This document shows, piece after piece, positions 1 to 7,142 of a stretch of DNA of 13,746 nucleotides (position 1 is the stretch's first letter; each line of letters begins with the position of its first letter). The position numbers were made by a program, and so were the translations under genes. The notes under the pieces were generated by a model that was not told the DNA's origin, did not search any database, and saw nothing but the letters and a program-made list of their open reading frames with translations. The DNA comes from Blastocatellia bacterium (GTDB lineage: Bacteria > Acidobacteriota > Blastocatellia > Pyrinomonadales > Pyrinomonadaceae): NCBI GenBank assembly GCA_013695195.1, contig JACDAY010000167.1, positions 1-13,746 on the forward strand, read 5' to 3'.

Positions 1-726
1 CTATTTCCAAAAACCGAGCAATACAAATAAAACAATCCATAAAATGCCCATAAAATGCCAATACCAACCAACAGAACGGGCAAGATTTTTGCGGTAAGTC
101 AGCTCGGAGTCGTTCGACGTTTCATGCCACGAGCGAAGCAGGATCGAGCCGAGAGCTAAAATCCCGCCAATAACATGTACGGCATGAACCGCTGTCAGGA
201 TGTAGAAGAATCCCGCATACGGATTGCCTTGCATATACAATCCGCGATTCACGAGCGCGAGCCAGGCGAGGATCTGAGACGAAATGAACGCCGCGCCCAG
301 AACCGTGGTTCCTATCAGCCACCGGCGGGCAGTTTCATGGGCTTCACGGTCGACCGCAAGCTTCGCAGCGTGATATGAAATGCTGCTGATAAGAATTAAA
401 AAGGTGCTTACCCAGACCTGAATTGGCAGGTCGAAAGGTTTCCACTCGGCAGCATGATTTGTTGATACAACTACGTATGCTCCGATCAAGCCTCCGAATG
501 TCATGGCTACAACCAGAAGCAAAAACCACGTTACGATTTTAGCTTTGTCCTGTACGGTAGATTCGGCTTCCTGAAAATTGTTGCGGCTTCGATAGCTGTC
601 GTCGCCGTCGTCACCGCCGCCGTTATTCCCGTTTGGCTTGTTCGGCCCGCCGCCGCCCGACAGTGCCGAGCGAAGCCGGCGAATCTTTTCGCGTTCAGTG
701 AGCGGTTCGGCGGTTCCGATTTCCAT
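1..726 (-). CDS. ctaE: Cytochrome c oxidase subunit III (heme-copper oxidase)
   Basis: Integral membrane subunit III of an aa3/caa3-type heme-copper oxidase. In this family it stabilises the catalytic subunit I; it carries no redox centre. The 241-residue protein has a hydrophilic, Gly/Asn/Asp-rich N-terminus (about residues 1-60) and then about five membrane segments. Family signatures are FYILTAVHAVHVIGG, with the paired His of the penultimate helix region, and the C-terminal YWHFMGILWIVLF. The ATG is at 724-726 and the stop codon is the first three bases of the window, so the gene is complete. It starts 8 bp after the ctaB stop, so the two are probably co-transcribed and perhaps translationally coupled; I see no Shine-Dalgarno. 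Further oxidase genes may lie beyond the left edge. The five-helix form is what I would expect of CyoC/CtaE-type short subunits. Family identification is firm. Confidence 0.95.
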   Translation of the reverse strand: MEIGTAEPLTEREKIRRLRSALSGGGGPNKPNGNNGGGDDGDDSYRSRNNFQEAESTVQDKAKIVTWFLLLVVAMTFGGLIGAYVVVSTNHAAEWKPFDLPIQVWVSTFLILISSISYHAAKLAVDREAHETARRWLIGTTVLGAAFISSQILAWLALVNRGLYMQGNPYAGFFYILTAVHAVHVIGGILALGSILLRSWHETSNDSELTYRKNLARSVGWYWHFMGILWIVLFVLLGFWK

Positions 727-734
727 ATAATCTA

Positions 735-1637
735 TTATTGATGATCCAAAACGAGCAAGCCGAATATAAGCGGCAGGTAAAGAACGGAAACCATTAGCAG
801 CCGCCGTGCTTTTTCCACGCTTTTCGCTCGTGCCGTTTGAATACTTTCCAGCAAAAACCAGATGCCGAGTATGCTTGCTCCGACAAGATAAATTACACCG
901 GCAAAGCCCAGGAAAAACGGAGATAGGCTTACCGCTACAAGCATTATTGTAAATAAAACTATCTGCCGCGCGGTGATCTTCCCTTCAGGCTCAACCACCG
1001 GGAGCATTAAAATGCCCGCCTTTGCATACTGTTCGCGGTACATCCACGCGATCGCTAGAAAATGTGGAAATTGCCACAGAAACAAAAGTACGAACAGGGC
1101 CCAGGCACCTATAGTAATTTCGTTCGAAGCCGCGGTCCAGCCCATTAGCGGCGGCATCGCGCCCGGAATAGCTCCAATTGCCGTCGAAGCCGACGTGCGT
1201 GTTTTCAAAGGCGTATATAAAAAAACGTAGCCTATAATGACTATCGATCCAAGTACGGCAGTCAGGGGATTGACTAATACATACAGATACAACTCGGCGA
1301 CGGCACATTGCAAAATTCCGAAAACCAGAGCTTCCAAAGGTAAAATTTTTCCGGTCGGGAGCGGACGCCTTGCGGTGCGCTCCATCAGAGCGTCGGTGCG
1401 GCGCTCGATGTATTGATTGAGCGTTGCAACGCCGAATGCAAGCAGCGCGATCCCGATCATCGCATTTGCGAAAAGCGCAAAGTCGAAACTGCCTTTTGTA
1501 CCGATATAAAAACCGGCGGCTGAAGTCAGAACCAGCATAAATGCAATACGCGGTTTTGTTAGCTCGACAAATGCCAAAATTCGCGTCCGCACATTGAGCG
1601 CTCTGATTTCCTGTATTTCCGCCGTAGCTGTATCCAT
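735..1637 (-). CDS. ctaB: Protoheme IX farnesyltransferase (heme O synthase)
   Basis: UbiA-superfamily membrane prenyltransferase that converts heme b and farnesyl diphosphate to heme O, the precursor of heme A for the oxidase encoded next door. Its 300 residues include TKPRI near residue 28. The first diphosphate-binding motif is NQYIERRTDALMERTARRPL (N74, D82, E86), and the second loop is PHFLAIAWMYREQYAKAGI. About nine hydrophobic helices follow the family pattern. I chose the ATG at 1635-1637. The frame stays open to a TTG at 1704-1706, but the extra 23 codons read through a hairpin repeat (1648-1672) and are not family-like. The stop is followed directly by a second, in-phase stop, and ctaE begins 8 bp on. 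The first motif has Glu where many homologues have Asp, which is conservative. Confidence 0.95.
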   Translation of the reverse strand: MDTATAEIQEIRALNVRTRILAFVELTKPRIAFMLVLTSAAGFYIGTKGSFDFALFANAMIGIALLAFGVATLNQYIERRTDALMERTARRPLPTGKILPLEALVFGILQCAVAELYLYVLVNPLTAVLGSIVIIGYVFLYTPLKTRTSASTAIGAIPGAMPPLMGWTAASNEITIGAWALFVLLFLWQFPHFLAIAWMYREQYAKAGILMLPVVEPEGKITARQIVLFTIMLVAVSLSPFFLGFAGVIYLVGASILGIWFLLESIQTARAKSVEKARRLLMVSVLYLPLIFGLLVLDHQ

Positions 1638-1647
1638 TCTTGTTTGG

Positions 1648-1672
1648 AACCTTTGTCGCGTAGCGACAGGTT
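1648..1672 (-). promoter_or_regulatory. Stem-loop in the ctaB leader (dispersed-repeat type)
   Basis: On the minus strand, AACCTGTCGC pairs with GCGACAAAGGTT around a TAC loop, giving a 10-bp stem with a two-base bulge. It ends about 10 nt before the chosen ctaB ATG, so it would sit in the mRNA just where ribosomes bind. It resembles the short 'GTCGCTACGCGAC' repeats common in some acidobacterial genomes, which I know from memory only. It could be a repeat landed by chance or a translation-affecting hairpin. The sequence shows only the fold. Confidence 0.5.
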
Positions 1673-1771
1673 GAACTCCATTAAATATGCGATGATAAAT
1701 TCTCAATGCCTAGTTTAGGCTATCGCGTTTGCTACGTAGACTTTAAATACAAAAATTTCCTGCACATCTTA

Positions 1772-1801
1772 TAGAGAATAGACCGTTGCAACTAGAGAAT
1801 A
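1772..1801. repeat. Direct repeat TAGAGAATA x2, 21 bp apart
   Basis: TAGAGAATA occurs at 1772-1780 and again at 1793-1801, followed by GACC and ACCC respectively. The starts are 21 bp apart, two helical turns. This puts both copies on the same DNA face upstream of ctaB, as expected for a tandem operator. No regulator is encoded nearby, so a binding role is inference only. Confidence 0.4.
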
Positions 1802-1940
1802 ACCCGTCGAAATAGATTTTCCAAACGTGGAGCATTAATGTGGGCTTCTAATGATATAAAGACAAACTAATCTTTTATCGGATGACAAAAAAAAGAGTGT
1901 GGGTTATGCTTTGATACGATGTCAATAAAGGCTAATTTTT

Positions 1941-2033
1941 CTTAGTGAACTTTGTGTCCTTCCTTCTTGATCTTTGTCTTTAAAAAAACGTTTGACACAA
2001 AGTTCACGAAGGGAAGGCACAAAGAACACTAAG
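1941..2033. repeat. Imperfect inverted repeat of the 'ACACAAAG' family
   Basis: The left arm begins CTTAGTGAACTTTGTGTCC at 1941. It pairs with the right arm at 2008-2033, which reads GAAGGGAAGG then CACAAAGAACACTAAG, with only a few mismatches. It also pairs perfectly over 14 bp (GTGAACTTTGTGTC, 1945-1958) with GACACAAAGTTCAC at 1994-2007. The right side therefore carries two tandem copies of the unit. It ends 45 bp before the resB start and could fold in the resB leader. It looks like a dispersed non-coding repeat, not an insertion sequence: no transposase and no clear target duplication. Confidence 0.7.
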
Positions 2034-2078
2034 TAGAAGTCTTTACATAACTTATAGAATTGTTTTTTAATTTTGTGA

Positions 2079-3647
2079 ATGTCTGCTGTCGAAGAAACTT
2101 TTAAAACTAAAGAGATCTCCAAGCCAAAGACGGCGCCGATTTTAAATCGACTTCTCGACTTTATGAGCTCGGTGCGTTTCGGTGTGACGCAGCTTTGCAC
2201 TTTGGTTGTCCTGTCGATGGTCGGGATGCTGATAATTCAGCAGAATGTTCAGGGGTTCGATGCTTATTTTGCTTCGCTGACGCCGGCAGAAAAATTGGTT
2301 TACGGCTCGCTCGGTTTTTTCGACATTTACCATAGCTGGTATTTTAATTTACTGCTTCTATCTCTCTCGCTCAACATCGTTTTAGCTTCGATAGACCACT
2401 TCCCTTCTGCGTGGAGCTACATCTCCAGCCCAAAAACCTCCGCAACCCGAGGTTGGCTGCTTAATCAAAAACAAAATGCCGTTATTCGTGTTTTTAATAC
2501 CGCGGATAGCGATGCGGCGGAGCGTATAAAGACTGTCTTTGAAACTAACGGGTTAAAGTCTCAAATAACCGAAAATACGACAAGCTCTTACCTTTTGGAC
2601 GAAGATGGTAACAAAAGCTTTACAGAAACTGTAAACAAAACTAATTTATATGTTTTTGGCGAGAGCGGCCGAGTTAACAGGCTCGGCGCGTACTTTGTTC
2701 ATGTCGGATTGCTTACGCTTTTCCTGGGACATTTCATCGCCTTGCAAACGGGATTCGATGCCGATGTACGTATGATTCCCGGCGATGCCACAGACAAGAT
2801 CCAGATGATCCAGTTCGATCTCGATAAAAAGGAGAAGTTTGACGTGCAGCTTCCATTTACTATGACCTGCACGGACATTCAGCAAAAACTTATCGATCCG
2901 CGCGGCTCGATCGATGTTACCAATACGCTCGACTGGCGGACTCAAATGAAAGTTGATGATCCTGAATTTGGAGCAACGCTTGCCGATATAAGCATGAACA
3001 AGCCGTTCAGCTATCGCGGCTATCGTTTTTTCCAGGCGCAAACAATTCCGATCGGGAACGCCCGCAATATATCGCTTGAATTAACGCCGCAGGCGGGCGG
3101 TGAACCTGTAAAGCTCGAAATTTCGCGGATGGGTTCCACCACGATCCCTGACGGGACCCACGTCGAATACGAAGAATTTCTTCCGGATTTCACATTCGGA
3201 ACTGACGGAAAACCTGATACGCGTTCGGGAGAGTATAATAATCCGGTCGCGGTTTTAAATGTTACGCCGCCGGAGGGCGTTCGGACAAGGGTTTACGCAT
3301 TTTCCGGCAACATCGCCGACAACATTCCCGTCGGCGCTCCGAAAGCCGGTTACAAATGGAGGTTGACGGATTTTGAAAAGTCGCCTTTCGCGCACGTGCT
3401 TTCGATAAAGTATGATCCGTATAACGGGGCTTTTATCGCCTGGTATTTCGGCGGTTTCGGGTTGATTGGAGCTTTGTGTTTTGTTTTCTTTTTTTCGCAC
3501 AAGAGAATCTGGGCGCTGATAGACAGGCGGGACGACGGCTCGGTTGAAGTCGTTTTGGGCGGCAATACAAACCGCAATCACGCTGGATTTGAGGATAAAT
3601 TTAAGAAGATCGCCGGAGACCTGGAAAACGATCCGGTCAGGTCATAA
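2079..3647 (+). CDS. resB: Cytochrome c biogenesis protein ResB (Ccs1 family)
   Basis: Membrane partner of CcsA in System II cytochrome c biogenesis. It helps carry heme across the membrane and presents apocytochrome for covalent attachment. The 522-residue protein has the family layout. Three N-terminal membrane segments lie near residues 33-55, 86-104 and 203-222, the third with HVGLLTLFLGH (H208, H218). A large periplasmic beta-rich domain runs from about 225 to 450 and includes the typical NKPFSYRGYRFFQA. A last helix at about 452-472 ends at SHKRIW. The ATG at 2079 has no visible Shine-Dalgarno; the next Met in frame would cut into the first helix region, so I keep this start. ccsA follows 18 bp downstream in an evident operon. 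Apart from the leader repeat, nothing is odd. Confidence 0.95.
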   Translation: MSAVEETFKTKEISKPKTAPILNRLLDFMSSVRFGVTQLCTLVVLSMVGMLIIQQNVQGFDAYFASLTPAEKLVYGSLGFFDIYHSWYFNLLLLSLSLNIVLASIDHFPSAWSYISSPKTSATRGWLLNQKQNAVIRVFNTADSDAAERIKTVFETNGLKSQITENTTSSYLLDEDGNKSFTETVNKTNLYVFGESGRVNRLGAYFVHVGLLTLFLGHFIALQTGFDADVRMIPGDATDKIQMIQFDLDKKEKFDVQLPFTMTCTDIQQKLIDPRGSIDVTNTLDWRTQMKVDDPEFGATLADISMNKPFSYRGYRFFQAQTIPIGNARNISLELTPQAGGEPVKLEISRMGSTTIPDGTHVEYEEFLPDFTFGTDGKPDTRSGEYNNPVAVLNVTPPEGVRTRVYAFSGNIADNIPVGAPKAGYKWRLTDFEKSPFAHVLSIKYDPYNGAFIAWYFGGFGLIGALCFVFFFSHKRIWALIDRRDDGSVEVVLGGNTNRNHAGFEDKFKKIAGDLENDPVRS

Positions 3648-3653
3648 ATCAGC

Positions 3654-3660
3654 AGAGAGG
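3654..3660 (+). promoter_or_regulatory. Ribosome binding site of ccsA
   Basis: AGAGAGG lies 5 bases (five T) before the ATG at 3666. It is one of the few clear Shine-Dalgarno sequences in the window and fixes the ccsA start. Confidence 0.7.
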
Positions 3661-3665
3661 TTTTT

Positions 3666-5279
3666 ATGGCACAAGTATTATCCGCAGATGAAATATACGC
3701 GGCAAAGGTAAATCGATCTTGGACGACCTACATTCCGGCAGTTCTGGTGTTTGCGGGCGCATTCTCGATGCTCGGCCTGAGGTTGCAAATCGGAAGCGGC
3801 TTTATTACAGACGGAGCCTTGATGATGCTCGCCCTCGCCTGCTATATCTTCGCGGCGTTGTTTCATCTGACGAATTTGTACGCTCCGTCTGAAATGGCAC
3901 GCAAGATCGGGCTTTGGAGCGCAGGACTCGGAGTGTTTTTTAATCTTTCAAGCTGGCTGGTGCGATGGGTTGCGGCATATGACCGTGAAATTGGAATGCT
4001 GCGAGCCGGCGGAAATATGGAATCGCCCTGGGTTTTTCGCTACATTCCGTTCGCCAATCTTTACGATCTGAGCCTTGCGTTTGCATTCGGCGCCGGGATT
4101 GCGACGCTCCTGCTTGCAAGACGAACTAATTTTCAGGTGCTGAGTGCGTTCACTCTTCCTTTGGCGGCATTGATACTAACGCTAGCCCGATTTATCGGCG
4201 ATGAGTTTATCGATCTGCCGCCGGTTCTGGATTCCTATTGGCGGCCGATCCATGTCGGCGTGGCTTCGTTAAGTTATGGAGTCGCTCTCGTATGTTTCGC
4301 AATTGCAGTAATTTATCTGCTGAAAGATAATGTAAAGGTTGAAGCTATGGCGATCTGGGCGAGCGTTTTTGCACTGGGTGTTATCGCTTCGATCAGCAAG
4401 TTCTCTGTTTTCTCGGAAGTCATTTATCGGGCAGGGCTTTTTGTCCCGAATATCGAGGGCGGCAAGCCTTTTTCCGCCCCATTCAGACTTGAAATCCCCT
4501 ATGTCGGATTTGCGTTGGCTGCCGCCGGTATTCTGCTGATCGGGGTGATCGCGGCCTTTCTGATGTATCTATATCAGAATAATGTAGCTGCAAAAAAAGC
4601 CGGGCACGTTCTCCTAAAGCTCGCTTTTGTTGCACAGATCATTGCAATCTCTCTTTTGGTTTCCGGAATTAAATCGACTGCCGATACACCCGCAAGGCTT
4701 CAGGCGCAGCTGGCAGCAAATCCAGCACAGTACGCAACTGCCGGCAAAGCTATCGCCGAGCGGCAGCAGCTTTCGGCGCGTGAATTTGCAGCCATAACCT
4801 CTATACAGCTTGAACAGACCGGGCGGTCATATATTCAAGCCAACGGCAACAAGATGTTTTTGAGCTTGAATACTAATCCGGTCGAGCTTGCCGGATTGAT
4901 AACGGCGCTTGCAGGCACTTTTTTTGTGATGCTCTTTGCGTTTAGAACGGAAAAGCTCCGTGAAAGGCTGCCAAGCCTGGATTCGCTCGACGCTCTGATG
5001 TACAAGACGGCTTGTCTTGCGTTTGCTGGGCTGGCAATGCTTTTGATAACAGGAGCGATCTGGGCGAACGAATCATGGGGCCGGCCGTGGGGATTCGATT
5101 CGAAGGAAACCGGAGCATTGGTCGCATGGCTAACATATGCTGCATTTTTGCACACGCGGATCTCGCGCGGCTGGTCGGGCAGGAGTTCCGCTTATTTTGC
5201 TATCCTCGGTTTCCTGCTCGTAATATTTACGTATCTTGGTGTCAGCTATCTGCTGCCCGGACTACATAGTTATGCGTAG
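3666..5279 (+). CDS. ccsA: Cytochrome c biogenesis protein CcsA/ResC (heme handling, WWD domain)
   Basis: Second half of the System II cytochrome c synthetase: a polytopic membrane protein that binds heme through its WWD loop and conserved His pairs and joins it to apocytochrome c outside the membrane. In the 537 residues I see RPIHVGVASLSYG (H196), the WWD region NESWGRPWGFDSKETGALVAW (W471, W475, D478), LHTR (H496) and the C-terminal LLPGLHSYA (H534), all hallmark positions. Two features are unusual. The third aromatic position of the WWD core is Phe (WGFD), where I expect Trp. About 100 residues (roughly 305-405), Ala/Gln-rich and mainly hydrophilic, are inserted before the C-terminal helices, making the protein much longer than the usual 300-400. 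The start is fixed by AGAGAGG. It is co-transcribed with resB. Confidence 0.94.
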   Translation: MAQVLSADEIYAAKVNRSWTTYIPAVLVFAGAFSMLGLRLQIGSGFITDGALMMLALACYIFAALFHLTNLYAPSEMARKIGLWSAGLGVFFNLSSWLVRWVAAYDREIGMLRAGGNMESPWVFRYIPFANLYDLSLAFAFGAGIATLLLARRTNFQVLSAFTLPLAALILTLARFIGDEFIDLPPVLDSYWRPIHVGVASLSYGVALVCFAIAVIYLLKDNVKVEAMAIWASVFALGVIASISKFSVFSEVIYRAGLFVPNIEGGKPFSAPFRLEIPYVGFALAAAGILLIGVIAAFLMYLYQNNVAAKKAGHVLLKLAFVAQIIAISLLVSGIKSTADTPARLQAQLAANPAQYATAGKAIAERQQLSAREFAAITSIQLEQTGRSYIQANGNKMFLSLNTNPVELAGLITALAGTFFVMLFAFRTEKLRERLPSLDSLDALMYKTACLAFAGLAMLLITGAIWANESWGRPWGFDSKETGALVAWLTYAAFLHTRISRGWSGRSSAYFAILGFLLVIFTYLGVSYLLPGLHSYA

Positions 5280-5310
5280 GATTTTGGAAGAAATTGATTC
5301 TATTTAGTTG

Positions 5311-5437
5311 AATTCTCTTGTTTCTATTCATTTTATTCCGTGGTTGTTCTTAATTCCTGGTTCGATCTCAGTTCCGGAACTAACAAGGATTGAACCACTG
5401 AACAAGACGAATGGAACACAGAATAAGAGGAACAAGA
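5311..5437. repeat. Palindromic element between convergent ccsA and an exported-protein gene
   Basis: The centre is the perfect 12-bp palindrome AGTTCCGGAACT (5370-5381). Flanking arms TGGTTCGATC (5358-5367) and GATTGAACCA (5388-5397) extend it into a long hairpin. Further out, the T-rich CTTGTTTCTATTC... (from 5318) is loosely complementary to ...GAATAAGAGGAACAAG (to 5437). The sequence has no U-run typical of an intrinsic terminator, but its place between convergent genes would suit a bidirectional transcription stop. A small open frame across it is simply the repeat translated. Confidence 0.6.
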
Positions 5438-5480
5438 AGGAAGAAGAAATAAGAAAAACCGGAAACATTATAAAATATTC

Positions 5481-6557
5481 TTATTCTATAGTTACCTTTG
5501 CGACGTCCAGAATCGAATAGCGGCCGATAGTTCCTGTCTTCGAGATCACCGTCAACAAGCCTTTATCAACGCTGAATTTGAACACTTCGCTCATCGGTCT
5601 TTCGATAATGCTGCCGTCTTTAAACAAAATCACAAGCCGTATATTTTCAAGAGGATCGGGAAGTTTTTCCTTAGGCTCCCGTTTGTTGCGTTTTATCGGC
5701 TTCGGCTTGGGTGTTTCCGCCGTTTCGACGGCAGATATTTTCGTCTCCGAGTCCAATGTTTGAGTTTCTTTTTCTGAAAGTTTTTTCGCTTTAGAGCGTG
5801 CCGCCGCCGCCCGCTTTCTCCTTGACGCAACGGTCTCTTCCTTGTCCGGTAAATTGTCCGAAATAATTAATTCAGGGGTTTTTTTGGTGATCGCCGCTTC
5901 TGAAATTTCAGGCCTAAAGCTTTCAGCGGCGCCCTCAGTTTTTTCTAACGGAATAGATTGTTTCTCAGAATTTTCAATTGAAGCTGCTAGCGTATCTTTT
6001 GGTGAGGGCGTAGGCCTGGGCAAAATTCCAATAATTGTGCCGACAGAATTTACGCGGGTATTTGTCTCTTCCTGGGCAGCTACTTTTGGCAATTCGGGTT
6101 CTGCGGCCGTGCCTGTGTCATTGGAGGCGATAAAGCTGCCGGCAAATTTTATCTTAAACGAAGCCGGATCGTCATTCGGCGTTCTTCCCTGAATGCGGAG
6201 CAGAAGTTTTTCGGTTTTCCTTAGATAGATCAGCCTTCCGGTTTCATTCTCCGACAAATCGGAATATACGACGACCTTAGTCAATGAACGCAAACCCGCC
6301 GGCAAAAAGAAGTCTATATCGCCTGTAAAATTCCGTGTAACAATATTGACGAAAAGATCTCCCTGCGACGCTTCGACCGCGTAGAAATAGCTGGTTAATC
6401 GGGAATCACCGATGTCGCGTGCCTTTATTGTCCCGATTATTTCGTTACTGGAAACCGGTGTCGGAAAATTCTGGCTTGTCGATTGTGCATGCGTAAAAGC
6501 CGTGGCAAAAACCATGCAGCAGAAAATAATGGTTAATTTTGGATATCCGGATTTCAT
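5481..6557 (-). CDS. Exported two-domain protein of unknown function
   Basis: I do not recognise a named family. The 358-residue protein begins with a classical signal peptide ending near THA|Q (residues 21-25). Residues about 33-145 look like an all-beta domain of the bacterial pre-peptidase (PPC) type, with alternating hydrophobic strands and GDLFVNIVTRNFTGDIDFFL. Residues 145-300 are a low-complexity, Pro/Glu/Lys-rich linker with a very basic patch (ASRRKRAAAARSKAKK). The last 55 residues form a compact beta-rich module, with LVILFKDGSIIERPMSEVFKFSVDKG followed by a GRYSILDV core. That module is probably the conserved part. The start has AGGA just upstream (6561-6564). It follows the acetyltransferase gene by 26 bp and is probably in the same unit. 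A role at the cell surface or in the periplasm is inferred from the signal peptide only. Confidence 0.8.
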   Translation of the reverse strand: MKSGYPKLTIIFCCMVFATAFTHAQSTSQNFPTPVSSNEIIGTIKARDIGDSRLTSYFYAVEASQGDLFVNIVTRNFTGDIDFFLPAGLRSLTKVVVYSDLSENETGRLIYLRKTEKLLLRIQGRTPNDDPASFKIKFAGSFIASNDTGTAAEPELPKVAAQEETNTRVNSVGTIIGILPRPTPSPKDTLAASIENSEKQSIPLEKTEGAAESFRPEISEAAITKKTPELIISDNLPDKEETVASRRKRAAAARSKAKKLSEKETQTLDSETKISAVETAETPKPKPIKRNKREPKEKLPDPLENIRLVILFKDGSIIERPMSEVFKFSVDKGLLTVISKTGTIGRYSILDVAKVTIE

Positions 6558-6583
6558 AATTCCTATCCGTGATCTTTTAGTTT

Positions 6584-7042
6584 CTAATCTAATTCTTTAC
6601 GAAGATGTACAAGTCGGGAGGTTTCTGCGTAACCAAGGCTCGTATGGGCGGCCAGGCTCATATCATTGCCGATCTCGGCGTCAGAGGCCATCTCGGTACA
6701 TCCTTTTTGCTTTGCCCAGATCTCCGCCATGCTGACCAGCTGTGTTCCGATGCCGTTCCTTCGATAGTCGTGGTCCACAAACCAACCCTCAAGATACCCG
6801 ACATGGTCCGTTTCGCAATCCTCAACAAACGGCCGGATGCTTACTTCCAAAAAACCTGCGAGCCTTCCGCTGCCAATATCCGCAACAAGTACGAGCTGGG
6901 AGTCGGTATGCTCTATAATATCCCACATCTCGCTTTGGTGGTCATCATCGCCGGTCGCGTCCCAAAGCAGTTTTCGCAATCGAAACCACTCATTAAGATC
7001 ACTCTCCTGCATCGGACGCACGACAAATTGTAGTTCAGCCAT
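6584..7042 (-). CDS. GNAT acetyltransferase resembling aminoglycoside 6'-N-acetyltransferase
   Basis: Predicted cytoplasmic acetyl-CoA-dependent N-acetyltransferase of 152 residues. The acetyl-CoA loop is YRRNGIGTQLV (residues 93-103). The surrounding sequence matches the AAC(6')-I group as I remember it, more than the wider GNAT pool. It has an N-terminal VRPMQESDLNEWFRLRKLLW, then CETDHVGYLEGWFV, then GCTEMASDAEIGNDMS, and AHTSLGYAETSRLVHLRK near the end. Such enzymes acetylate the 6'-amine of kanamycin- or tobramycin-type drugs, but environmental members may act on other amines. The ATG at 7040-7042 lacks a clear Shine-Dalgarno. The upstream S41 gene ends in a terminator, so this gene probably has its own promoter in the 7043-7090 stretch and leads a two-gene unit with the exported protein. 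Family confidence is high; drug specificity is not shown. Confidence 0.85.
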   Translation of the reverse strand: MAELQFVVRPMQESDLNEWFRLRKLLWDATGDDDHQSEMWDIIEHTDSQLVLVADIGSGRLAGFLEVSIRPFVEDCETDHVGYLEGWFVDHDYRRNGIGTQLVSMAEIWAKQKGCTEMASDAEIGNDMSLAAHTSLGYAETSRLVHLRKELD

Positions 7043-7093
7043 TAAAGAGTGATTCTAGCAGTGTTTAGTAAAACTGAACAACGAAACTCGAAG

Positions 7094-7119
7094 AAAAGGC
7101 CGGACAAATCAGCCCGGCC
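7094..7119 (-). terminator. Rho-independent terminator of the S41-family gene
   Basis: On the minus strand GGCCGG (7114-7119), a 10-nt loop and CCGGCC (7098-7103) form a GC-rich stem followed at once by TTTTCTTC. It lies 24 nt past the S41 stop codon and separates that gene from the acetyltransferase downstream. Confidence 0.8.
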
Positions 7120-7142
7120 ATTTGTAACATCTGAACGAAAGG

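Larger units (their letters stand above)
1638..2078. other. Divergent intergenic region between ctaB and resB
   Basis: No credible gene is present. It must hold the divergent promoters of the oxidase-assembly and cytochrome c biogenesis units. From left to right it contains the ctaB leader hairpin, a pair of 9-bp direct repeats at 1772-1801, an AT-rich stretch, and an imperfect inverted repeat at 1941-2033. I could not assign convincing -35/-10 pairs for either gene. An open frame on the minus strand here is only the translation of the repeat and of antisense resB. Confidence 0.6.

Noticed and set aside
1638..1706. Longer ctaB product from a TTG start at 1706
   Set aside because: The extra 23 codons read through a hairpin repeat and do not resemble the family N-terminus; the ATG at 1637 gives the usual length.
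1941..2033. Insertion sequence remnant or MITE with target duplication
   Set aside because: Inverted arms exist, but I see no flanking target duplication and no transposase; a dispersed palindromic repeat is the more cautious reading.
5308..5520. Open frame on the plus strand between ccsA and the exported-protein gene
   Set aside because: It is the translation of the palindromic element and overlaps the end of a better-supported minus-strand gene.
6605..7033. Open frame antisense to the acetyltransferase gene
   Set aside because: The minus-strand frame has clear GNAT motifs; the plus-strand frame is its shadow.
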